Made by a program: the position numbers and the translations under genes. The notes beneath the pieces were generated by a model. The model did not search any database and was not told the origin of the DNA. It saw only the letters and a program-made list of their open reading frames with translations. From Psettodes erumei (taxonomy: Eukaryota; Chordata; Actinopteri; Pleuronectiformes; Psettodidae), in assembly GCA_016785225.1 (NCBI GenBank), contig JAFBJZ010000874.1, forward strand, positions 1 to 64,000: a DNA stretch of 64,000 bases, given 5' to 3'. Below are positions 1 to 13,420 of this stretch, piece by piece (the stretch's first letter is position 1; each line of letters begins with the position of its first letter).

Positions 1-1240
1 ACATACTATACTATGTCGTTTTTTTTTGCTTTTTTGTGACATACTATATTATGACTTTTTTGGCATTTTTAACACCTATTATACTATGAAATGTATATAA
101 AACACCATTTATTGATGTTTTCATGCATTTTTTGGAGAAAAAAATTTTTTAATTTTTCACATTTTTCGACATACTATACTATGTCGTTTTTTTTGCTTTT
201 TCATGACATAATAAATTATGACCTTCTTACATTTTTAACACATATTATGCTATGTAGTGTTTATAAAACACTATTCTTTGATGTTTTCTGCATTTTGAGC
301 CATTTTAAATTTTGACATTTTTGACATTTTTCGACATACTATACTATGTCGTTTTTTTTTTGCTTTTTCATGACATACTATATTATGACTTTTGACATTT
401 TTAAAATCTATTAAAGTATGAAATGTATATACAACACCATTCCATGATGTCTTCATGCAGTTTTTGGACAAAGAATTTTTTTTTTCATTTTTCACATTTT
501 TCGACATACTATACTATGTCTTTTTTTTGCTTTTTCATGACATACTATATTATGACTTTTTGGCATTTTTAACGCCCAGTATAGTATAAAATGGATATAA
601 AACACCATTTTATGAAGTTTTAATACATTATTTGGAGAAATAAATTTTTTTTTGACATTTTTCACATTTTTTGACATACTATACTATGTCGTTTTTTTTG
701 CTTTTTTGTGACATAATATATTATGACCTTTTTTATTTTTTTTGGCATTTTTAACACCTATTATACTATGAAATGTATATAAAACACCATTTATTGATGT
801 TTTCATGCATTTTTTGGAGAAATAACCATTTTTTTTTTAATTTTTCACATTTTTCGACATACTATACTATGTTTTTTGCTTTTTTTTTTGCTTTTTCATG
901 ACATAATAAATTATGACCTTTTTACATTTTTTTAACACATATTATGCTATAACACATATTATGCTATGTAGTGTTTATAAAACACTATTCTTTGATGTTT
1001 TCTGCATTTTGAGCCAATTTTAAATTTTGACATTTTTGACATTTTTCGACATACTATACTATGTCGTTTTTTTTGCTTTTTCATGACATACTATATTATG
1101 ACTTTTTGACATTTTTAAAATCTATTAAAGTATGAAATGTATATACAACACCATTCCATGATGTCTTCATGCATTTTTTGACAAAGAATTTTTTTTCAGT
1201 TTTCACATTTTTCGACATACTATACTATGTCGTTTTTTTG
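1..1240. repeat. AT-rich tandem satellite, ~170-bp units in a higher-order array
   Basis: Each unit opens with the motif ACATACTATACTATGT, mostly in the context CGACATA..TATGTCG, a 7-bp inverted repeat around 6 bp. Units begin near 1, 169, 334, 504, 674, 857, 1049 and 1215, so spacing is 165-192 bp. Units are not equal. Unit 1 resembles unit 5 (…TTATACTATGAAATGTATAT…), unit 2 resembles unit 6 (…TTATGCTATGTAGTG…) and unit 3 resembles unit 7 (…TTAAAGTATGAAATG…). This gives a four-unit higher-order period of about 670-715 bp. Unit 6 has a small internal duplication of AACACATATTATGCTAT near 934-966. The array is cut by the left window edge and stops inside unit 8. It has no coding potential; the short frames in it are chance. 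Confidence 0.92.
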
Positions 1241-3422
1241 CTTTTCTGTCCATATATCCCTTTCTTCTTTTCTGTCTGAGAAAATGTGTGGATTCCAAAG
1301 CTGTAATATATTCTAAATTGACTGTAAAACGACAGAACCATGTGAATTGCGAGGATCGATGCATCATGATCAAAATATGCGGTTCGTGCAGAGTGCAGAT
1401 TTGGCTTTTATTCTTTTCAGCAGAAATCTTAGTTCCCGTCTGAGGGAGGTGAAACAGCAAGGAGTTCAAGGAAAGAACAACAGTTCTGGAGAATTTAAAG
1501 GACATATCATCTTTATACTATTCGACGAGATGGTCAGTTTCAAATTGATTCAGTGCAGAAATTTCTTGTGGATGAGCTCCTGATTCTAGAAACTTGTGTG
1601 TCCTTAATTTTCTTATATTTCACTTATATTCAGTATCAAGACATGTTGCCAAAGGCTTTCTGAGTGACAGAGACAACTAAAGTAAAATAAAAAGCGAGAT
1701 CAAGTGAAAGACAGATGATGTCAAAAAAGTTCAACAATAGATGGTAAACAAGAATCTCCTTCTATCTTCATTCTTCTTACCACAATCTTATTTGCAAATA
1801 CCTAGTGTACAATTTTATGCTTTTTGTATGCAAAGTAGGGATAGTTTTAAAGGTACTGAACAAAAAAAATAATGCAGAGTTAGGCAACAGGGTTAAAAAT
1901 AATTTAATTACTTAGTATCATAAAGCTTCTTGAAGATACACAACTCATACATCTTATATAAGTGAGCATGTGCTGACACAAGAATGTGTCCACAAAGCAA
2001 AGGCCATTTTGACAATCTAAGTTTAATGTTGCTGCTATAATTACAGACAAAAACACTGATATATATATATAATTGTGAGATTTTTGACAGCTCATCATTC
2101 ACCAGTAGAACTGCAGGCATGCAACTTTGATGATACAAACATGAAAATAAACTCATTGCACCAACATTAAACGGTCAAGATCTGGCATAGCAACATATTT
2201 TGAATGTTTGAGGCCAGCTGGTTTTCTTTGTTTTCTCTTGTTTCCAGCTTTCCATCAAACAGAGAACCAGTAAACTGATGTGAAGTATGAAGTTAAGAGT
2301 ATAAAGGCCAGTATGACTGGTCAGAGTTATGGATAAGTCTTGGCACAGCTGTTTGATCGAAAGAGCAGTTAGAGGGTGGGTGTGATCCGTATTCAGAAGA
2401 GTGAGAGACACACATAAAGAAGCTGGAATATCAGAGCAGGGCATCAATCAAACAGCAGCACACGCTGCCGATGACCCTCTCCGTGAGATACAGAGTGCAG
2501 GACACAGCCTTTCTCCCCCTCCCTCTGGCCTTTTCTTTTCTTTGATCCCTTCCTTCCCGTTCTGTGCATTGCCCTGTCTGTCTTGTCTTTGACTTTCTTT
2601 GTTTCATGCAAAAGCCGCCATGTCCAGAAGGAATAGATTTGCAGGACTGCTTTGATCCTGTTGTTATGATTCTTTTATTTGCCTCAGCCACATCCTTCTC
2701 TCCATTGCAGTCGCCCCACAAGATGCTTTGAATTAGGCCAGAGGATGGGATTCTAGGAGAGGAGAGGAGGTGAGGAGAGGAGAGGGTTAGTGATGCTCAG
2801 GTTGAGTCCTGGAGGTCCTTAATGTGACCTGTGATGGTGAGATGAGGAGTTGGCCTATAATATACAGGGGGACAGTCACAAATCATTTTCTGTCCTCTTA
2901 TTTCCTTGTCGTTGTCTTTATACGTTTTAACAAATTTTTGTATACATTGTAAGCAACAACTAAATTGCCTCAGATTATATTTGTGAATCAATGGTGATCC
3001 AAACATGTAATAGACTGTTTGTTTGGTTTTTGCCTTTATTCGATTAAAAATCTTACCAACTTAACCTAATTGGAATCTAGAGGGTGGAACTGATGTCAAA
3101 ACTGTTGAATTTACCATCTACATCAGTAAATGAGCAAAGGGAAATAACATGCTGTGTGATGAGATGTACTGTCGTCATTGTGCCTTTTGGATCAAAGATG
3201 TCTGAACCCAAAGTTCAAGCTGGTGGAGTAAACTGATGATGATGTTCTCCTCTTTTGTGGTCACTTCCTTCAGTGTTCCCTTCTATTAGCCTTTGGGAGT
3301 CAAACAGGAACAAGTTTTTGTGTGTGTGTGTACCTGTTCCTGTCTTTGTGAACCATCATTGTTGACCATTTTGTCATTTTGGGTGGTCCTGCCTTTTTTC
3401 TAAGTAGCCATTTGAGGGTCCT

Positions 3423-3430
3423 GTGTGTGC

Positions 3431-3481
<51 letters not shown>
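3423..3481. repeat. (GT)n microsatellite
   Basis: About 29 GT dinucleotides with two early GC interruptions. Likely polymorphic. Confidence 0.95.
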
Positions 3482-3482
<1 letters not shown>

Positions 3483-6400
3483 ATTCATACGGTATGTCAT
3501 TAATATTTACTGATATGCATTTACACAGTTTATATTTAGCCCCATCTGCATGGAAGTCATGAAAAAGTTTTTATCATTCCTGTGTTTTGCAGGACACCAC
3601 CGTTCTGCTCCTGAGGGGCTGTTACATTTTGAATGTGTTTCTGCAAGACCATTTATTCAATTGGTCTGTTTTTTCTCTCTAAACATAACTCTAACAGATG
3701 TTGAATTAGATGTGCTTTGTAGAGAACAACAGAAAAGAATGCCTGCATATCAATATAGAAGGAAACATTTACAGGACAACGAGCTTCTTTTTAAAGAATA
3801 TGACCTGGTCTGCAGACAAAAAGATAAGATATTAGACAGCATACTTGTCTGTGATACTGTACTAACATACTGTATTACAGTATGCAGAAATGGAGTGAGA
3901 ATCAACACTAATTAAGAGGCCTTTTATATTTATATTGTTGTGCAATTAAAAACATTTGGCTGAACAAGACAATTAGCAGGTATTATGTGTTAATTTGGCA
4001 TTACAAATTATTTCAGCGATGGCAAGTATGCATCTAAATGACCAGGTGTACACCTTGCAGGATGACTCAGTCCCTTACATAATTATACACGTTAGAGGCG
4101 GTGGTCTAGACTGAGAAAATCTGCCAGTACAAAAGGACCTCTGGGACTTTAGATTAGCCTGTTATTGTCAATCGCATCCAGACACATATAGTATGTGCTA
4201 AAATGAACTGGTAGCTTGATTCTTTGTCTGGGGAAGTAGACCGGGATGCACACAGACAGGGCAGTAAACATAAAACAAAAAAGCCACAGCTAGATGAGCT
4301 TTTACTGCCATGGTTAGCGACGATGAGTGTTTTGCCATGCTATGTGGTGGAGACCTTTTATAAAAATAAATAAATAAATAAATAAAAAAAGGAAAAAAGT
4401 GGCCATAGCAGTCTCTCTAGTGCTGTGAGGAATTAAACTTTTTTTGTTTTTGAGTTATTTGTAAAGGACTTGTGAGTATGTTTTGCATTTAGTGGTGTGT
4501 TTGTAGCTGTGTGAGAGAGAAATCCCAGACACAAGTCTTTAATTTATCAATTTCACTTTCATCATTTTTTGCCTCAAAAGAAAACCAAGTGTGTAGCTAA
4601 AAGCACAGAAGTAAATGCACTTTAGCTCCATATGTGTTATCAGCATATACTGCTTCAGACAATCTGACATTTGAAAAAAAAATCAACAACACACAATCAC
4701 TTCTTAAGAAGTTTGCTTGCGCCTCAAACAGGAGTAAGCCCCTGTGAGATCTTTATTAACAATTAGTTTATGTTAGAATTCATGTTTGCGCTCACTCTCA
4801 AAGTACAACCCTCCAGTCAGGATTGCAGCGATCTACAAAATCCATCAATTTTATAGGCTTATGCATAGCCTAGTATATTAACACTATAATGCAGGTACAG
4901 GCAATTTTTGCTCCTATTAACTATTGCAATAAGTTAACAACAACACAGTGCAACACATCATTACATGCAGGAAATATATGCAGACCTTTATCACTTCCTA
5001 TGTCAGAACAACTTCTTGTGATTTTGGTGATATTTAATCATGTGTGTGTGAAAAACACCATCCATCTGGAACCACAGTCACTTCCAAATTGCCATACGCA
5101 TGTATTGAACTGACAGTATTTTGCTCAAGTGTGGTGGCGGTAGACATTACTGAAGAGCAGAGGAAATGTGTATGAGCTTAGACCTGCATCCACATGTGGG
5201 ACACATTTGACAGTGTAAACACACATGCACTCACGTGCACATACACATGCTTCGCAGGACTACTGTCCATCAAACACACCGGGCAGGGGGAAAATACAGC
5301 CTTTGCCACGTTGCATGTGAACCACCCATGCAAATACACCCACACACACACAAAGATCAAAACACATACAGTACAGTCAAGCTCCAACAAACAATCCGTG
5401 GAGACCCACACATGTATTGTACAGACACTCCCACAAATATCCGACATATTTCTGTATATACACTGTATACATGCACACACATTCCCCATATCAACATCTT
5501 CCTGGCATATGCAAACTCATCACAGCCTTTCATCCTAGAAATTTGGCAGCCTTTACCATAGGATTTGGATGTGAGCTGTGATAAATAACACAGGGTCAGA
5601 ATCTGAAATGTTTATGTGGTGTGATATAAAAAGAAAAAAAAGCAGGGTAGGCCTGTTTCCTATCTTCCTCCTCCAACAAATACCAAACCAAATACACAGA
5701 AACAATCAGCAGCAGCCCAAACTGTTGAAGGCTGATTGTTGAACATATACACACCAAAACATAGATGTGAACACCTGCAGCATATCCACATTCAATACCT
5801 CATCCTCTGTCACTGGCTCATGAATCTTTGGGCTGTAAATTTGGAATTTTAATACTGACCACTGAAATGTAGAAAAGATGTTCCCTCACAAATATTAAGC
5901 AGTTTATAAACCAGCTGCACTTCAGCAATGTTGAATGTGAACAGACACTGATGTTAAGAAAATAAAAAAAATCTTGCTGTGATTGGATGGCACTACTGTG
6001 ATGCTGATCATGCCTCCATATGGTTCCTCACTATGTTGCGAACCTACCCCAACTGCTTGTTTCTCTACTGACATTCATGTTTTTATTTTAAAATACATGC
6101 ACCATTTTAGAAAATTAAGTAACTATCTAAGAAACAGATAAAGCAACATAAAGAACATTTAAGACTAAGCATACATCAAGGCTTAGCGGGGGTCAGTCAG
6201 CATCAGGACCCCGGTGCTCTCCTCTGTTGGTTGGTTAACCTCTGGCACAGACTTGAGGATCTATTATTTAGGCTGCAGGGCAATTTGGGAAATTGTCAAC
6301 AAAAAAGAACAGGCCCAAAGAATGATGCTGCAGTTAGCTTGGGATTTACAGCCGGTGTTTCCCCAGAGGGCAAACGTGAAAACAAAAACATTTAATGTAA

Positions 6401-9400
6401 ATATTACAACTCTAAGTGTTTGGTAACATGTCTACAGCATGTACTGTATTTGCATTTTCTTCCACCAACTGTTTCTGTTTGCAATGGAGGTGGTTCCCTT
6501 CATATTTTTAGCTGCACAGCAGCCACAAGGCCCCGGGATCCGGCTCATGCTCTCGAGCAACCACCTGTCCACCTGTCACTGACTCACTGAGGCTTTAGCA
6601 AACCTCAGGACTCTTCCACAGAGCGGGCGTGCCAGTGGGTGAGAAAATAAGAGAGGAGGCCTACTGCGGTCAACAGAGCGTCCTTCGGTACCTCCTCCAG
6701 TGGGCTGATTAAAGAGACGGGTTGTGCTAATGGTTGCCTGGCTCTCAGACCACAGGGGAGGACACATCACAGATAACTCGACCCAGAGAGGAGCGGAGCA
6801 TGAATTCTGCCTGTCAGAACCTATCTTTACAGCCTGTTTCAGGCTTGATGCTCAGATACAGAATAGTATCAGCTGTGGTTCAGCTTTCATCTAACTCATT
6901 TGTAGAAGTTGACAGACCCTTTTCAAAACAGTCAAAGCTTTTAAAGCTATATTGGCTTTTAATCACAAAGAAATTGATACCGCCCTTTTTGTTTTCATTT
7001 TGAATTCAGTGAAACAACTCCAACCATATGAGAAAACAGAACTTGAGAGTTGCTGCAACTCTTTCAAAAGTGAACTTGTTGATTTCATAAATGACATCCA
7101 ACTCAATGGCCATTATTGGGTTATGTTGTAGTTGTTAGACAGTATGGAGTATCAGTTGTTGCTCCTTCAGTTACTGTGTAGCCTGACTTTTGCAGGCAAG
7201 TCAAACCATCAATGTTGGCATATTTCTCAAGAAACAAGATTGAGAAGTCCCAACAGAGGAGGAAAAAAAGTAAGATTAGTGTGGTGCTAACCCAGCACTT
7301 ACTAATAAGTCTTGCAGTGGCTCACAGTGTGACAACAAATTCTTTTCCATTTATCTGTTTTTATGTGCATTTTAATTTACACAAAAATCTAAAAACAAAA
7401 CCTGAGTGCAAAAAGTCTAAAAAGTCGAGCCCAGATATGCAAAAAATATTTATATGGTTGGATGCTGTTTAAAAGCATTTTTAAAAAAACAAAACAAAAC
7501 ATGACAACACTTTGTGATGGAAACAGACATCATGAATAAATTAGGATGTACATGAAGCATATTGTGAGTCAAAGGTCACATCGATGAGTACCTTCTCTGA
7601 CATTCTGGGTTTACGTTACATTTGGGTGGAAACCTGATTACTGAGCCAGCACGCCTAAAAGTGAAGTGAAGCAGCTAAAAGGAATTCAGCCATCATAAAG
7701 TTTTGCAGACACATCCGATCCAAATATTAGTTCAGACAAACCCTATTTTGACATCGGCATGGATAGTTACATCAGTTCCTGAGTATCAGTGAAAACACTA
7801 CCCTGCCTCCTCTTTAACGCCAAACACCAGCCTCTCGCTTTAGTCTCAGTGGAATGTCACACTTCAAAAGATGCCTTCTAGAAACATAAATCAAGTCACT
7901 TTATTCTCACACACACACACAAACACACATACACACACCCTGCTCACTGGGACTCTAGAAAAAGCATCGGAAACCAAAGGAGCCGCATACTCCTCCATGG
8001 AATTCACTGAGGACAGGATGTTGGCTTCACGGTCACGCAATGCTGCACTCATCCCTACACTCTTTATTCCCACTGCACATTATATCATCTTGTATCTGTA
8101 TCAAGCGCTGAATACTGCCAGAAGGGATCAGGACCTTGTTATTGCGATCTGAATGATAAGTGTGGGTAATAATATGTTCTTTGTGCAGCTACGTCTTTGT
8201 CTGCAGCATCACAATCTGATAGATAACACTAATTCTGTTTTCCAGATTCTGTACCTAGCAATGCCATTGCAAATTAGTTTAATACAGGTGTTTACTGACC
8301 ACATGAAATTATTCACCTGAAATGATTGAATAAATGAAGCGATTTGAAATGGAAATCACAGTTAAGATGAGTTGAGTATTTTTGAGAATCTTGGGATACT
8401 GAATGTAGTTATTTTTGTGAGGCTCTCTCTGCATGTGTTACTCTTGGGTATACTGAGAATAGCTTCAGCTCAAAGATAAATGCTGATTCATTGTTTTTGT
8501 CATTACAGACACACACACACACACACAAAGACTTTGCAGTTACACAAGCCACCTTTCTTTCATTAAATTGCCATTTGCGTCAAGACAATAAAAACAGAAT
8601 TTATGTTTCAGCAACTAAATGGTTTTTTTTTTATTCTATCTTTCAGAGCTCAGTTTTTCTGTTTCCCTGAATGTCTCTTTAACTCTTCCTGCTCTTTTCA
8701 GTAGATCTGGGAAGCTGCTTATCAGTGGAGGAAATGGTTGATTTGATGTGGTGTTCCGCTGTGGCCTCACAGCTGAACCTATACAGTGGGACAAACAAGC
8801 ATGCACATACTGTGTGCAGGCTTCTATTTAAGTATCAGCATCTTGACATTCTCCATTTCCCTGGTTTTCTTTTAGTTTTAGGTTTAGATTTTAATTCTAA
8901 TGATCTATTGATTCTCACTCACTCTCCTTTCACTGCAATAATAAGCAATTGTGGAGGCTTCCCATGTAGTCACATATGAGCTCATTTGTTTAATTATTAT
9001 TTATCTAATGGTTGATATTAAAACACTATAAAACTAGAAAAATCACATTCTAATCAACACTTATTTCCAAAATACTGATGATGATGCTTGTGCTGTGTTT
9101 CCTATCGTCAGCTATAGTGTATGTCTGCATTATTTGCACTAAATCTAGTCATTTGTAGATTACAGTATTACAAATGCAAATTACCCTGAAACAAGAGAGG
9201 ATTTCAACAGGAATATAATCCCAGGTTAGCAGAGTAAAAGTATCAAAATGTTTCAAAATTCTGCTCAGATTTTCGAAAACCGACCGACAGAATTGTGTCC
9301 AACAACTCTTACAACCAAAAACAGACAATCAGTCAGTCAAACACACAATCAATGCTAAATTCACTCAGCAACAGGCCAGGTGCAAAAGTAAAGGCTTCTT

Positions 9401-10368
9401 TGCACGGTGGGATTTTTGACTGAGAGATGTAAGAGAAAAATGGTCAAATCTTTGGTCCTCAATCCAAACTGATGGTTTAGATCTCACTGTGAGACACATC
9501 CACCACAACTGATGAGGCAGTTCAGAACCTTTACTGTTTATTTCTTTGTTAGTAAACTACTGAAAAGCTCTGATATAATTTGACATCATGTGACACCAAT
9601 CCGCACATGGGGGTTATTATGTAGTCAACAGGTTTACAAAAGAAATCCTGCAGTGGAAATGTGCCAGAAAATTCTCACAATTCAACTGCTCTACAAACCA
9701 GCTGTGTAGAATACAACATAAAATTAGGTGGAATACACAACAAGGGGACATTTTTGTATAAAGAATAGGGATGAATGGGAAGCTGCAGCATTGCAACATT
9801 CAATGTACCAACAAATTGTGTGTCCACTTGAAAATTTGTTTTTGATACAGTTGCATGACATTTCTAGCTTGTTTCAAGCATAGTGAGCATAATTTACTTT
9901 ATGCTTCCATGGCTGACAGAACTACTTCAGCATTAGGATGAGTATGAAGTATCATTTGGTCAAAGTAGGGTTGGACTGCAGGGGACCTCAGGGCAAAGTT
10001 GAGCAGTGACTTTTGTTCATGATGCAGAGCATCATTTAGACTTCCTGCTCTGTCAAACTGCCACCCCTGATGTACAGTAGAGAAAGTACTGCCAGCTCCC
10101 CCACACCAAGTGATCAAGTGATTTTGTTCTCCATCTGACATCCCTCTCGGGGGAGGCAGGCCCCGTTTTCCATGCCCGCAGGTTCCAGCTCTGGTGTGGG
10201 ATTCCCAAGGCCTCAGGAAAGCAGAGTTTCCAACATTCCCACAGTGGTGACCACCGAATGACTCTCTTCCTCTTCTCCTCTCTTCTGTTTAGCTGGGGTT
10301 TCTTCTCGCCCATGTTGTTGTCAGACAGCGGTTTGGGAAACTGCCCAATGGTTGCTGGTTCGTTTTGT

Positions 10369-10422
10369 GAGGGGGGAAGGGGGGTCAAGAAGAAAAAGAA
10401 GGATGAGGAGGAGGGGGAGGGG
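10369..10422 (+). other. G-rich polypurine tract followed by C-rich tract
   Basis: A nearly pure purine run contains G6, G6, G5 and G4 runs, so it could form a G-quadruplex or a triplex on the plus strand. It is followed immediately by a C-rich stretch to about 10470. No gene is attached to it. Confidence 0.5.
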
Positions 10423-11999
10423 ACCCCACAACCCACCTACCCCCAACCCACAGTCCCTCAAACCCTACTGTCCACGACAGCTCCACAGCTTTGTTCCACA
10501 TCCAAAACACCCCCTCCCACTCCCAACCACGGGATCTTCTCAGTGGTGGAAAATCCTTCCCATGAGTAGTCCGGCTCTACGGAAGCAATTAAACATGGGT
10601 AGTTTGGCGTAATGGACATTGTCATGCTGCCATTAACTGATCCCCAGGCTCCCCTACTCGGATACCCAGCCTAATATAAGTAAAGTACAGTACAAACAAA
10701 CAAAAAAACCCTCTTTGTTTCTAAACTTTCTGCTTTATTATGTAACAGAGCAACAATTGGGTGATTTTTCATGTTCCTTCTAGTTCAGCATGGGACGACT
10801 ACATGTAGACCGCAAGCAGGTTCATCATCCTTGTGTTTGACAATCTTGTCTCAGTGTTTAGATCTTCATACAGTATAAAGCAATGAGTCAGACTGACATG
10901 AAGAAATATAATAGAAAGACTGCCAGCAGTTTATTTCAACATATTTAAATAACAAGAAGAGGGCCATCATCCAAGCAACATGTTGCCAATGTTGACAGTT
11001 TTAGTTAAAAGTGTTAACATTTGGAAATTACTTAGCTCAAAAGTACAGAGGAGGCTAATGGGAAACAAAGAAAGCAAAGTACAGTTTTGATGTAGTTTGA
11101 TGATCCAATAGGTGAAAAGTCAAGGCAGCACCAAACTTAATTTAAATCATCCTGAATGGCATGGATGCATGGACAAAATTCCATGGCAATCCAGACATGA
11201 ATTGTCAGTCTTGGCAACGTGTGTTTTTCATCCCACTCTCACCTCATTGAACATAGTTCTGCTCATCGTGAGCTGATCATTAAATCCTACTTAGAAGTAC
11301 CTGGAGTCAAGTTTTATAACAGAAAGAAGCAAGAACAGAACCAGCCAATAATGGCGCTGTTTTCCTCACCAGGTCCACAGTCCGCTGCTCATTTCTGCTC
11401 ATCACTGCTAATGATTGAACATGGATAATATTAACTTAAAGCAGCATATCCTTCATTTCGCCCCTTCAAACTTCATGCTAACAAAACAGCTGCGTTCAGG
11501 CTTTTCCTCTCAGTTTCCACAGCCACACACTTAAAGAAAGGCAGACCATACAAGACAAGCTGCAGTAAGCTACGCACGTACTAACTCAACATCACTCAAA
11601 TGACAGGGAACTAATTAAGTATAAAAGCCAAGTTACAGACTGTCACAGTAATTACAGAAGCAATCGCTTCACATCCTTCCTGCCCTTGCCACATTTCATG
11701 ACTACCGGCTCCTTTGGAAAACAGTCAAATTAAGACTCATTAAGCCAATCTGAGGTTTTTAATTAAGAAATGCTTTTACTAGTAAAGATTCTTTCAATAT
11801 TTCCAACCATATACTCCTTAATTGTATCAATAAAGCTGAAGGAATTCCCTGCAAGTGCTGCACCAGAGCACTGATTGAGCAGTTTATAGAGTAAGGCGGC
11901 CTTAATAGAGGAAAAGTGCTTCCGGACGTGCATTTGTAATCCACATGTGCCGGGCTGCGATATAACACAAAAATGAAAAATGTATCATTGTTTACAGGC

Positions 12000-13420
12000 T
12001 CATTCATCCACACCAAAGCGTTCCTGTTCGGTTGATCTGTCACGAGCTCAGACGGAAAGCGCTGCTTTTCTTGGACCACTAAACGACAAACTAACTTTCT
12101 TGTCATCTCCGTGAGTCACGTTTTCTACTCTTGCCACGACGGGAGCTTGAACCCGATCGGGCTCGAGTGACGCTGGATCAGAGGAAGAATACCTGCGTGT
12201 GCGTGTGTGTGTGTGTTTGGGTGTGTGTGGCAGCGGTAAACACACGGTGATGTAGTCACCGGGGGGAAACTAAGAGTTCCGGAAAGCCTCAGGAATGAGA
12301 TCATTCAAATTAAAGCGCGTGGCAATTACCGAAAACAGGCTCCTCGCCAGCGCAAGTGCAGGAGGGCAGGCAGGCTGATAAAGAGGCAGACGCAAAGTGA
12401 TTGTGGTGGAGCTACTAAACAACTTACAGGTGACTTTTCTGTCCAAACAAACACGAATTTTTACCCTCTATTTTACTGACACCGGCTGCGCGTACGTTAA
12501 AACAGACACCGCTAACACATCCACGTCGTTAATACGCACGCGAGCGCACCCACTGAGAGCAGTTTATATGAAAACAGCAGATCCATGGAAACAGCCATAA
12601 TCCTCGTCTAAAAGCTGCGGTCGTCTCATGAAGCGCGCCGCACGAGCATTTAACATCCCTTTGCATGCTGGTCCCAGTCGAAGCGGAACACTGCGGTGAT
12701 ATTAGCAGAGGTTGTTGGAGACGTTGGTTGCAGTTTGTGGCGCAAATAAACTTGGGAATGAAAAACATCATTCAGCTTTTCCAGGCTCGCAGTGATCTTT
12801 TGAGGAAATAAACCATTTACCATCTCTTTTTCTCTTTTGCTGCGAACGCACGACCAAAGAGCATGGCTTTAGTGTTTAGATGCTGTTAATGCTCGTCATG
12901 ATTTTGAAGAATTACGACCCAAAACATCAATAAAACGTAATTTCCTGGTGTTTAGCATTTAAGCCTTCAAAAGAGGATTGAGCGTCTGAAAGTCACCCTC
13001 ACGTGTGTCATCTTTATGCTATCATTTTTTTTTTGAGCTGGCTTTACTTCTGCAGTGACTTCTCTGTAATAAATTTACGATGGCTCTATCCACAACACAC
13101 GTAGCAGGGTGCCTTCCTAAATAAACTGCAACATAAAATAAGTTTGACTTGAAAGAGAGGACCCTCGCAGTGGAAACTCCCCACAGGAAGATAGCGGTTT
13201 ACCGAGCTGCCCAACCTCTGCTTCGCTGCGGAGGGGCTCGCTCTGCGCTCCCGTGTGTGTTCTGTTAATGAAAGAGTCGCTTTAATGGCATCTGAAGGGA
13301 TGAGGCGCCCGAGGACACACGCCGAGCTCCCTCCCCTGTACCAAAACTCAGGAGAGGCTGATTGGGGAGGGGGGCATAGATGGAGAAAGCCCGAGGGATA
13401 GGAAAGAAGGGGTGCGACAA
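12000..13420. other. CpG-rich patch of unknown role in intergenic DNA
   Basis: CpG is locally frequent, for example near 12120-12170, 12300-12360, 12480-12660 and 13200-13340, against a CpG-poor AT-rich background. It could be a promoter, an enhancer or a non-coding first exon. No coding exon or clear initiator was recognised. An imperfect CA/GT run sits near 12197-12240. Confidence 0.4.

Larger units (their letters stand above)
1241..11999. other. Gene-free intergenic DNA
   Basis: I found no recognisable coding exon on either strand. Open frames of up to 121-127 codons (3550-3915 plus, 10053-10436 minus) show no family resemblance and no convincing splice context. The stretch lies downstream of asb1, where mammals have TWIST2, but no bHLH coding sequence is visible. 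It contains microsatellites, an AAAT run at 4362-4388 and the G-rich tract described separately. Confidence 0.6.

Noticed and set aside
3550..3915. 121-codon plus-strand frame
   Set aside because: No recognised motif; isolated in AT-rich intergenic DNA.
9899..10141. 80-codon minus-strand frame with a protein-like look (ending HTHPNAEVVLSAMEA)
   Set aside because: No family recognised and no convincing flanking splice sites.
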